This document shows, piece by piece, positions 25,601-37,600 of a stretch of DNA of 64,000 nucleotides. Both the position numbers and the translations under genes were made by a program. The DNA is from Nepenthes gracilis (Eukaryota > Streptophyta > Magnoliopsida > Caryophyllales > Nepenthaceae), in contig BSYO01000026.1 of the NCBI GenBank assembly GCA_033239525.1, positions 7,860,371-7,924,370 on the forward strand, in the 5' to 3' direction. The notes below the pieces were generated by a model. The model was given only the letters and a program-made list of their open reading frames with translations, was not told the DNA's origin and searched no databases. Position 1 is the first letter of the stretch; every line of letters starts with the position of its first letter.

Positions 25601-28600
25601 AACACTTTCACCTTTTTTCGGCCCACTCAAAGCAAATGGAGTCAATGAAAGTGAATGTCATTCACACACCCCCCCACCCCATATGACTTGTGAATTGTGG
25701 GGAGAGAATCATGCAGGAATAGATTGCCAAATGGAGAATCCTTTTTGTCCCATCGATGAGAAAAATGTCAATTATGTTTCCAACTTTCAAAAGCCTCTAA
25801 CACAACCCCTACTCTAAGACTAATGACTGAAAAAAATGGGTCAAGTGGTCACTGACTATGAAGAAATGAAGATAGAATTCAAGCTCAATGGAAAGAAGAG
25901 AGTATGGTTGGTGACAAATCCTAAGGAGCTGAAACAATGTGAAGCCAACGCCATGGGGAAGTTCTACAGAGGGAGCCCAATGTCTTCTAGCGGTCAAGAC
26001 TAACGTTGATCGACCGAATGAGATTTAAGGGAAGTTCAGAGAGGGACTGCAAGTAGTGCTTCAAAGGCTGCCAGAAGCAATTAGGACAGTGGTGGAAAGC
26101 CAACAACTGGTTCTTGAGGTGCCCACAAGTCTACCTCCACCGTGGCCCTACAACCACTACATCCAATTGAAAGATGAAAGTAACCCAGTAATGTACTGCT
26201 CTATTGATACACCTATTTCCAGAAAGACGAAATTGAAAGGCAAATGGAGGAGATGCTAAAAAATGAGGTGATCTGACCAAGTACCAATCCATTTTCTTAT
26301 CCAGTGTTGTTGGTCCATAAGAATGATTGCACATGGCGATTCTGCATAGACTACTGCACATTGAATGAAGCAACTGTCAAGGACTGAATTCAAATCCCAA
26401 TGATTGATGAAATGTTTCATGAATCACACAGGCCAAGTAACTCAGATATGAGCTGACATGTATTTCACATTTTGAAGGCTTCAAGACTTTAGGCCCTATG
26501 AAGAAAACCTAGAGCACTTTTGTGAGAGAGATGTTGGCCATTGTCTCCACAATTAAATTGTGGAGTCTATGACTATACCTTCCATATTCATTGCGGGTTG
26601 GGTATTTGTCAGCTTACAATGTGTTTGGAAGTTCTCAACCAAATGAGCATCTCAGATAGAGCCGACAAGGAATTCCATTAATAATTGGCCGTTTTGATTC
26701 TTGGGAACAACTCAATGAATTTAGCAGATCCTTTTAGGATGACCAATGAAGATATATCGAACCTATCCAATTTTTACAGCGTAATTGTTAGCTATTCAAA
26801 GATTAGCTGTACCAACTGCTTCTGTTTTGGAATTAATATCAGCAATGCAATTCATCCAACGATAAACAAAACCTAATCCAAATTATAAAGCTATGGCACA
26901 ATCAAACCTAAATGAATAAAATGTTAAATTGAATCGTACCAGTCTCTACTAAGGTTTATTACTCATTTTTCCACATTCACTATTAATCAATTTATTAATG
27001 TTTATTAGATTGAAAGTTGATTAGACCTTATAGACAATAAATTCAAACCTTTCTCTCCTTTTTGCATTTGAATCTTCTTTTTTTGAAGTAAAGAACTAAA
27101 AACTTATATAAGTAAAAAAAAAACTATTAATATTTTATATTCTATTTTTATTATAGAAAAAAAGGCGCAATAACTCAGACGATGATTCACTAGCATCATT
27201 GATAAACAGGCCTTGCAGCACCAGTTAGAGTAGAAAATATTGATGATGGAACAACAGAAACACCTCGTAAAGTTTTTCGGATTTGAATACATTATTGTCT
27301 ATTAACTAGAAAAGGAAAACAAAGCTGCGGATGCCTTTTGCAAAAGGAGGGCAGCCTGATAATACGAAGCGTGCACAAGGATGTTCCAGAGCCAAGCAAC
27401 TTGATGGCCATTAGTGAAGTTGAGTGACATAAATGGGATAGAGTAAGTGAAGCCATGAAAAGTGATGCCAAATCTCAGGAGATTTACACAAAATTGCTTA
27501 ATTGAGAGGACGGGGCAAGGAACTACACATTAAAGGACAAACTGGCCTACTACAAAAGCTTTATACATTGCAGACTGAGGGAAGACATCCTCACTCATTT
27601 CATATCAGCAAGGACGGCAGTCACACAGGGTGGTTGAGGACATGTATCTGAGTAAATCACTTCTTTCACTAGGAAGATAAGAAAATGGCTGTAAAGAAGT
27701 TGGTAGCTGACTGCAATACATGTCAAAATGTGAAATACAACCAATGGGACATATGGGGTTATTGAAACAATTGTCAATTTCCACGAGGATCTGACATGAT
27801 TTGACAAAGGATTTCACTGAAGGCCTATCAAACAGTGGGAGATTTGAAGTCATATTGATAGTAGCTGATCAGCTTAGCATGTGTGCTCACTTCATCCCTC
27901 TTAAGCACCCTTTTTAGAGTAGCAGTGTGACCAAAACATTTGTAGACATGGGATTCCCAGAACTAGTGTGACTGACAAAGGCAAATTATCTGTAAATCAT
28001 TTTTTATAAGAGCTTTGTGACTGACAAAGGCAAATTATCTGTAAATCATTTTTTATAAGAGCTTTTCAAATTGCAGGGGAGCAAGTTGAAGGTAAGCTCT
28101 TCCTACTACCCGTAGATGATGGGCAAATGGAGAAAACATGCTAGAAGAAGCGTTAAAGAAGTGGAGCACGTTTGAGGTTATGTACAGTAAAACACCATCG
28201 TTTTTAGGTGCCTGCAATAAAGGAACAGCCCGTAATGAAAATATAGTGGGAGAAATGGCAACTCGTGACAAGATCCTAGAGAAATTCAGAAGGGAGCTTA
28301 TGAGAGCTCAAGAAAGGATGAAGAAGTACCATGACAAAGGTCAGAGAGATCTGAATTTCGAGCCCGGGAAGATCATATACCTCAAATTATAATAGTATCG
28401 ACAATTATCTTTGAAGAAGAGATTCAATGTCAAATTGTCCTAGAGATACTACTAGCCCTTCCAAACACTAGAACAGGTCAGAGAGGTGGTGTACAAGCCA
28501 GGTTTATCGCCAACAACCTTACTACATCTTGTTTTCCACATCAACATGTAAAAGAAAATAATGGGGAGCTCGAACCTCATTGCCAAAGAGTTGTCATTGT

Positions 28601-31600
28601 TTGATGATGTGGAAATGCGTTAATGGGGCCCAAGGAAGCAACCCAGTACCGTCTGAGGAGGGATGACATGCAAAGCAATGAAAGATCCTTGTGAGGTGGA
28701 AAGGGATTTTCGAGGAGGATGCCACATGGGAAGTGTAATACCCCAATGTTTCAAATCTGGGTTAATTAGATTCCTGATCGATTAATGTCTTTAGTTATGG
28801 AAATAATGATGAAGATTGAATCCTATGGGGCTAATAAATTTTAGGAAAATATGGACTAATATTATAAAGACCCTGGACAAGTTAAATTCGCTTAAGTTTT
28901 GGAAGGGCATTTTGGTAATTCCCTTAGTAAACAATCAAAATATTTTCAGTATTTTGTTTTATTATCTAAAATTCTATATATACGTGTGCAATTAGAATTG
29001 GAAAATGAAGTCATTAAGATACTAAAAATTAGCAAATACAACCCAAAACCCTAATTTCTACAAGAAACCTTAAAATACCTCTGCGCTGCCCCCTTACTCC
29101 TTGCTCCCATGCATGCAACTGTCATCCCCTCCCCTTTAGTATTGTGTAATTTGAATTAAAAATTAAAAATATATAAAATAGAGCCACTTTCCCTCCCTCA
29201 CTCTCAATTCCTAATCACTATATAAACCTGACCCTAATCGCCCTACATATTGTCATCATCAACCCTAGCGCTTAGAGAGTGTGGCAGCAAAGAGAGAAAG
29301 AGAGGTACAGCCAGGAGAGAGAAACAGAAGAGAAGAGAGGGAGATGAAAGAAAGAGAACAAAACCTACCAATATTCTAGCCTCCTCCTTCCTTGGCCTGA
29401 GTTTGAATGTGCCATTTTGTGGATCTATTTGTGGAGAATCTTTGGTGTCCATTAGTGGAAAAGATTTGAATCTTTCATGCATCCCGAGGCAAGTGAAAAT
29501 AGCCCTTTCATTAGATAGTCTTCACCCTTCTTGTTAATCTAAGATTTGTTCTTTCACCTCGTTGTTAATTGGGAGTCTTCTCTTATCAATTCTCAGTGGC
29601 ATCTTCTTTGCGTTTGAGTAGATAAAGGAAACCGCTAAAAATAGCACAGTATAAAGAAGTATATGCAAAATCGTATCATATTCCATGGTTATCCAACATC
29701 TAATTCATGTCCTAGTGGATCGAGCACTATTTCTTAGAGAAATGCTTATAATTATATAACTATCATATGGCGTAATATCGAAAAATATCAACGTGAGGGA
29801 TACCGAGTGTTGATATGCATGAGTGTAGATTCCTATACCTGGAATAAATGAAACGAATTTGAAAGAGCAATTCCGATATCCGGATTAGGCAAAGGGAAAT
29901 GTAAACATAAGTGCTAATTCCTAAGCATAGAATGAAGAGAATCTCAATGAGAAATTCCTATACCTAGATTGGGCAAAAGAATTGTCAGGATGAGTGTTTA
30001 TTCCTATACCTGGAATGGGCGAAAGGAATCTCAGTGAGCAATTCCTATCCCAGATTGAGCAAAGGGAATTATTGCATGTTAAGTCACTAGTGTCAGTTAC
30101 CTCGTGTTATAAACCCAACCGTCCAGGATGGAAATGTGCGGCCTTTGGTCCACAATAACATAATAAGATCCGCGGATATTGTTAATGGTATTTCATATTG
30201 TAGTGACATCTGTTAAGATAGGTTTAGCAAAACTTGTCTTATTGATATTCAGAGTCCTTGGAATCCCAATTATACTCATGATATATTGGGTTCAAGGTAA
30301 CCTTTGGTAGTTAATTCTTGTCATAAAATCAAGTCGTGCCTACAACATATCGTAAAGTCTCAAATAGAATACGGTTCACTCATGAGATTAATATTGCTTT
30401 TGTTTATCCTAATTTTGTTATCCTAAACGTTTATTGCTTACTCTTTTATTGATACTATTACACGATGAGATTTTTGCTCACCTTTGCATTTTATTGGCTC
30501 CTAAGTAGTGTCGAGCTTGCCAACAATCAAGTTTTGCTAAGGAGCTTGCAACTAGATGATTCCAGAGTTTAGTTATTTTTATTTTGAGAGTTTGCAAGGA
30601 TTTACTTTTACCATGGTAGTGGAGAGCTTTATTAGGGTTGTGACGCTTTGTTATTAGATGTACTGGACATTATGGTTTGAAGAGTTAGTCTTTTGATGGA
30701 TGGCTTTTATTCTTATTGATTTTATAGATGTCGTTACTTTTACTGTATCTATGATGTATTATGACCAAAGTTTTTCCCATGAGTTATTTGAGCTAGGTGG
30801 CGGGCGCCCCATGTTTGGGTTACCACAGGAAGACTGCAATGCGATTGCATTGAGGTTTTCTCATTTCACCCTTGTGGGCAAGGGACTACGTAAAAAAGGG
30901 GATATTGATGCGGTCCAGGAGGACCTACCCTAGAAGAACACACAAATCACGTCTAGATGAGGGGTAGCAAGTTAGTGGGCCGAGAAGCACTTGGAGTGAA
31001 AAAGTCCTAAGTAATTATATTTCATTAAGGATAGTTCAGTCATTAGGCATTGTTAGGATTTAGAAGGTTATACAAGTCCATTTTGTAAGGAAGGACATCT
31101 TTGGAGAGAATTGTGTGAAAAAGCATTTTAGTAACCTTAAGAGCCTGGGATTTGCAAGATTTAATATGTTTGGCATTCCAGTGTTCACCATGGGGATCGA
31201 TTGGTCCATTTAGGAGTCACTTATATGATATCAAACATATAAGGTTTTGTAAAAACACTTGAGAACTTAAGAGTCAAAAATATTTGAAAAATATTAGGAT
31301 TCACTAAGTGATTAAGAACTTAGAATATTTGGCATATTCTAGGTCTAGAGTTGAAGTGTCAAATAGGAATTAAAATAGATGGAAATTCTAAGCCCTTGGT
31401 TGTTATTCTTAAGCAGATGTCTGAAAATGGAGCGTGAATGTTGGTGGGTCCCGCAATGCAACTCAAGGCACTAATGCAGAAGATGGCGGAGTTTCGTAGT
31501 ACACTTCGAGATATGGCTCTACTGATTAATCAAGCAATTAGCACCCAAGCATTAGGACTACGAACAGTGACTATCCCTACAACTAGATATCACTCGCACC

Positions 31601-34600
31601 CTCATGATAGAGAGCACCAACTTATAAGGAATTTCATGGATTAGAGGGTCCTAGAATTCGTTGGACTACCTAACCCTATGCTTGACAAGGATTGGATTGA
31701 CAGCATTGAGAAAGCTTTCGAAGTCACTAGATGCCAGGCAAAGGATGGGGTCCACTTAACCCTAAGTAGCTTTGTAGGCGAGGCTGATCATGGGTGGAGA
31801 ATGGTCAAGTGTGAGCTTAACATCATAGCAAAGGAGATCACTTGGGAGGAGTTTGTGCGATGCTTCAACAACAAGTTCTTCCCATCTTGTATTTGGGTGA
31901 GCAAGGAGGCAGAGTTTTGTCTCTCATGCAAGGGACCATTACAGTAGCTTGGCATGAGGCCTGATTTACAACCCTCTTGCATTTCGCCCTTATCTAGCAG
32001 CAAATGAGGAGAGGAAAGCAAGGCTCTTCTAAGATGGTTTGGCTAAGGCAATCCAGATACTGCTCGTACAATTCGATTTGGTAGAGTACAGTGCAGTCTA
32101 TATAGCGTGATATGTTGATTGAGCAGGCTTTGCTCAAGAGAGAACAGCTTCAACATTACTTGTATACCGCCCAAGGGCAGATCCCAGCAGTTTTCTTTGA
32201 GCAAGTGTCAAAAGACGGGTAGACCGAAGGACATATGGTGCTGCTTCTTGTGCCAGTAGACTGGCAATATTGCTCGAGATTGCAAACCGACAGCACCAAT
32301 AACTACTACTTCCTTGGTTTCTTCCTTCCTGGCACCCCCCCAACAGGTCGAGAAGAGTCACACATATGCTTCAGCTGCAGCATGCTTGGGCACTTTGTAA
32401 GAGGTTCCATGAGTCAAAGCGATCATCAGCACCACAGACTACGCAGCAGAGGCCCCAGGTTAAAGGACAAGCCTATGCAGAGACTGACCAGGAGGCTCGT
32501 GACTCTCTCATAGTGGTGCAAGGTATTATTTGCATTTCTAATCATCCTGCATGTACTTTATTTGATTATGGTGCGACACATTCTTTTATGTCATCTCATT
32601 CCGTGCCACACTTGGAGGCTACTCCGAGCTGACTTCACGCTGGTAGTGCCCACTCCAATTGGTGAAACCGTGACTATTGATGTGGTTTATGCCGACTATT
32701 TTGCTCAAGTGGGTGATTATCACCTATCTGTAGACCTAATCCCTCTTGATATGCTAGGGTACAGCATCATTCTTGGCATGGACTGGTTGGCTGCATACCA
32801 CGCAAGTATTAACTATGCTGAGAAGATTGTCCATTTTGTGATGGTTGAGTATTAGCCTTTTGGGTTCCAAGATGTAAATAGCAAGGATCCCTTTCCGATG
32901 ATGTCAGTGCTGCACACCAGACACTTACTTTAGAGTGGTTGCAAAGAATTCCTGGCTCTGGTATCGATAGCAGAGGTGAAGGAATCCAAGATTGAGAACA
33001 TTTCAATTGTCCCAAAGTTCATCAACTTTTTTCCAAGGACTTGCTGGGACTTGCACGAGAGAGAGATATCAACTTCTCTATTGCGCTAATCCTAGGAACA
33101 ACCTCGATTTCTAAGGCTTCTTACCAAGTAGTGCCCGTCGAATTGAATGAATTGAAAATTCAGCAGCAGGAGCTTCTCAATTTGGGTTTCATTTGGCCTA
33201 GAACTTTGCCTTAGGGAGCTCCAGTCCTATTTGTGAAGGGCGGCTCCTTGAAATTTTGTATTAATTACAGAGAGCTAAACAAAGTGATGATCAAGAACAA
33301 GTATTTGCTTTCGAGAATTGACGACCTATTTGACCAGTTGTGTCGGGCGCAAGTGTTTTGTTTTTTGAGATTGATTCGCAATCCAGCTACTATCAGCTAA
33401 GGATTAGGGAGACTAATATTGCATAAATGGCATTCAAGTCAGGATATGGCCACAATGAGTTCATTGTGATGCCCTTCGGATTGACCAATGCACCAGTAGC
33501 ATTCATAAAATAGTGAATCGGTTATTCGAGCCCTTCGTAAGCCAATTTGTAATGGTATGATCGACAATATTCCAGTGTATTCAAAGGATGATACTGAGCA
33601 CAAGGAACACCTTCGAGCAACGCTTGAGACAGAGGAGCGCATAGCTCTATGCAAAATTCAAGAAGTGTGAATTTCAACTCAGCAAATTTGCTTTCCGTGG
33701 CCACATTATATATCTAGAGCAAGAGTGTCAGTTGACCTGGCTAAGATTAAGGTCGTCACTAATTGGAAAAGACCTTCATAATTAGAGGTTCGTAGCTTTC
33801 TGGGATTAACAAGCTACTACCAGAGATTGGTGAAAAGCTTTTCTACGAATGCTACATCATTAACAAAGTTTACTCAGAAGGATGCCAAATTTATCTGGAT
33901 TAACCAATGCAAGGCAAGTTTCTAGGAATTAAAGTGGAGAATGACTTCAGCACTTAACCATTCCTGAAAGGTCGGGTGAGTACGAGGCGCATTTTGGAAC
34001 ATCCTTACAAGATTTGGGTTATAACCTAATGCAACATGGTAAAGCGATAGCATATGAATCCAAAAAATTGACGGACTATGAGACCTACTTTTTGACTCAC
34101 GACATTGAATTGGCAGCGATCATGTTTACCCTGAAAATATGACAACACCATGTGTACAGCGAGATGTTCACCATTTTCACAGATCATAGGAACTTCAAGT
34201 ACTTATTCTCTCAGATTGAGCTCAACATGCACTAGCAAAGGTGGATGGACCTCCTAAAGAACTACAATTGCAACATCCAGTACAAGCCCAAGAAGGCCAA
34301 TGTATAAGCAGCATCTCGTTGAGCAGGAAGTCAACTGGACTTGTAACTCGATGATGCGCGAGTGGAGGATGTTGGAAGAGGTCAAGGATTGTCAGTTGCA
34401 GCTTCATTCGAAGGACTCCCAAGCGACGGTATCATTTCTTTAGGTGCAGGCCATGCTTATCAATCAGATCAGGGAGACGCAACGGGAGGGCCTTCTATTT
34501 ACGTTGATCATTAGGGACTATGCAAGCCAGTCCCAAGTAGGGTTTTGTCTCAGCAACTACGGCATCCTAAGATACCACAATTGGTTGTGCATATCGGATG

Positions 34601-37600
34601 CCAATGTAGAATTAGGTTGATTCTTAGAAAATAAAGAATATTGTGGAGGAAAAAAAAAATCAGAAGCAAATTTCTAGAAAAGAACTGCTCTGATAACATT
34701 TGTAATGATTCTTCCAATAAATATATCACATTGGCAAATTAATACAGAGAGAATATAGACTTTAGAAGAGAATTAGAGAAGATACAGAGAGAGAGATCTG
34801 GATAGAGAGAGAAGAGAAAATTGGTAGGAAGAGAAGAAATGCTTGGTGCAGTCAAGTCATCCAATTGTCATTTTATCCATGTCATTTACAAGGCATCCAT
34901 GAATCTACTTACAGTACTACTTCCTTTTCTTTACTTTCTTGTATTTTACATCCACAATCTAAACTGACCACTAACAAGTAAACAAATTGATAACTAATAC
35001 CTTGGCTGGCCCACTAATGTGATTCATGACAATATTGTGCACTCATATTTGAATTAATTAAACAGAGGTTGATGCATGAGATTACACATAGTACAGCAAA
35101 AAGGGCAGAAAGGAACATCTGGATGAATGACTGTTGTCAGATGTGCAAGAAGTGTGAGATATTGATGCATGAGATTCTGCTTCTGGACTGTCAGCAAGCA
35201 CGTGAAACCTTGCAGTGATCAGGACTTAATCTGGTCATAAGAGAAATCGCTGATATGGATATTGTAGATTGGTTTGCACATATTTTTATGAGAGTGAACA
35301 ACCATGACAGAACCATCTTAATGCATATCGATCTTCTGTCCGGTATAAAAAGGACAAAAATACGATATTTCAAAACAGGGAGAGAGGTCACCAGAGAAGG
35401 TTGTCACAGGCACGTTGCGATGATCTTGTGGTAATGCTATAGGCTTATAGCCCATTGTCTAGGTCAGTATGTGATCTTGTGTGAGCAAGGCAGTCTGGAC
35501 ATGCACCCCTCAGATATTTGAGGATGCATTGTGCCAAGATTCTCTGGATAATTAGTAGAATAACTTCATCATCATTTATCAGAAAAAAAAGTCAGGGAGG
35601 AGCATTCCCTTGGCGCATTTGATCTCAAAATCTAAATGAGACTGAAGAAAAGTAGCAGTGAAGCTGCTAAATGATGGCAGCAATGACGATGAACACCATT
35701 GAGAAGTATTTGACTATCTAAGACTCAGTTACAAAGAACTATATCACAAACCACTACTCATACATAAGCAAATGGGAAGTGATAAGCATATTAGGCCTTC
35801 AAGAAAATTAAGGAATTCTCTTATCCAGTGAAGTAGAAATGGAGAAAGTAACCTGTTCACCCAACTAACCTTGGAGAGACGCTCTGGGTTAGGAAATCTT
35901 AGGTTTTGTGCCTGAAGCATCTGTCTTTGAGTCATTAGCATGTTCTTCTCTTTCAATAGAACGTACCAAAGCTTGTTAAGGTCATCCCAAGACTTAAGTC
36001 GCAGTTCGGGCGCCTTCCAACTTCTCCCTAAAAGAGATATTAGATCAGAACTAAATAATGTGGAACAGAAAGTAGAGAAATTTTGCCCCTTCAGTTAAGA
36101 TAACAATTCTGCCACATAAGTGCAACATGATTTACATTTGTGAGAGTAACAAGAAGCACAGATGCCATATAACTTCACCTTTTACAGATTATACAGGACA
36201 TCAATAATATTAGAGACTCGATCATTGCCATGGATGATTCTTTGATACTAACATCAAAATTCCCTATTTTAGTCCGTTCCCAGCTTTTCTTCAATTTTGT
36301 AGGCTGATTCACTAATTAGCTATATGGTAATTAATGAGAAGCAGCAGAAAAACCGTTAAACAGGAAATTCTTTGCATTGAAATTTAGAAGATTAAGCTAC
36401 AAGAAATGTAACTCTTATCCCCTCAGCTCAATCTGTACGTTCTCAAGCCAAGTGGAGTCTTCGTCCTCATCTTACCATAGCATGATGATTACAAGAATTG
36501 GAAGCAATGTAATTCATCTACTATAAAAGGCGTTGGAATTTAGAAGCAATTTTGTGAAGCGTCAAGAAAGTATTGCACCAGAACCAGGGCTATGATAGAG
36601 CAGTCAAGCATTGAATGAACTCCAGCATCAACTCTATTATTTCCAAAGCTAGAATAGGAAGAATCCAAATACTGGCAAAAGATCAACACAGCAAAGTAAA
36701 TTACAAAACAAACATGATGAGGAATTGACTCCCTCCTGTCAGAAAAACAAAATATTTAAAATGTAAAATTTACTATATATATAATCAGCAATCTGAATTA
36801 GTGGTAATCAAAACCAGATCTTGGCACTCAAAGCTCAACAAACGCATCAAGATGGGCTGGGAATCACCACCAAGCCTATGCTATCAAAAACCAGGTTGAG
36901 CTTCCCATATAGCCTGATGATTTCAAAATTCAACCTTTTTTGCTTGAAAATGTTTTGTTTCTAAGAGAAAAGTTATATCAACCATGTCCTCCACAATTAA
37001 ATTAGAATATCACACTACATAGCATAAATATACAATATCCAAGACCTGCCTATTAGTAACGCACACTTGTCAAAGCTCTCTAAAAAGTGGTCTGGCCCAT
37101 GGCCAGACAACTCGGCTTCGATAGCCTCTAATCAATAATCATAAATAAATATGCAATAAAATTCAAATATCTTTGCCTTCAAATCAAGAAATTTCAAATC
37201 CTTTTCAATTTATATATTTAAAAAATGAACACAGCAGTAATATAACAAATATTAAGGAGTCCAAAATGTAGTAGCCAAAACTTTTAATAAACACTACCCA
37301 AGAAAAAGCTCCGTAATTAACCTGGAAGTGGTTAAAGGGAACAGCCATCAAGAAGAGGGGTAATGCAAGTGTCACATCCCGAATTTTTGTGTGATGTTTG
37401 TCATACGTCAATCATAATTTTGGTGCATTAATTGGGTCAATTAATTGTTGCATCTTGGATGTCTTTTGGGACATGCTTAGAACCTAATTATTTCAAGCAA
37501 GAGGTCCAAATAATTCAGGAATTATTTTTTTGACAATTTACAGAAAATTAGCGAACCCATTAAATTACTTATTAGACACAGAACAACTACCTAACTTAAC

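Larger units (their letters stand above)
22558..35031 (-). mobile_element. Nested LTR-retrotransposon cluster with outer ATATT target duplication
   Basis: The outer ends are LTR termini of one minus-strand element. The plus-strand left edge begins TGTAATGTTCTTCC (22558) and a related LTR begins TGTAATGATTCTTCC at 34701. The right LTR ends CATGACA at 35031. Both sides are flanked by ATATT (22553-22557 and 35032-35036). Inside are a minus-strand gag/protease remnant and at least two plus-strand gypsy remnants, so the 12.5 kb is a composite of nested insertions and deletions. The whole lies in MRPL47 intron 2. Confidence 0.75.
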
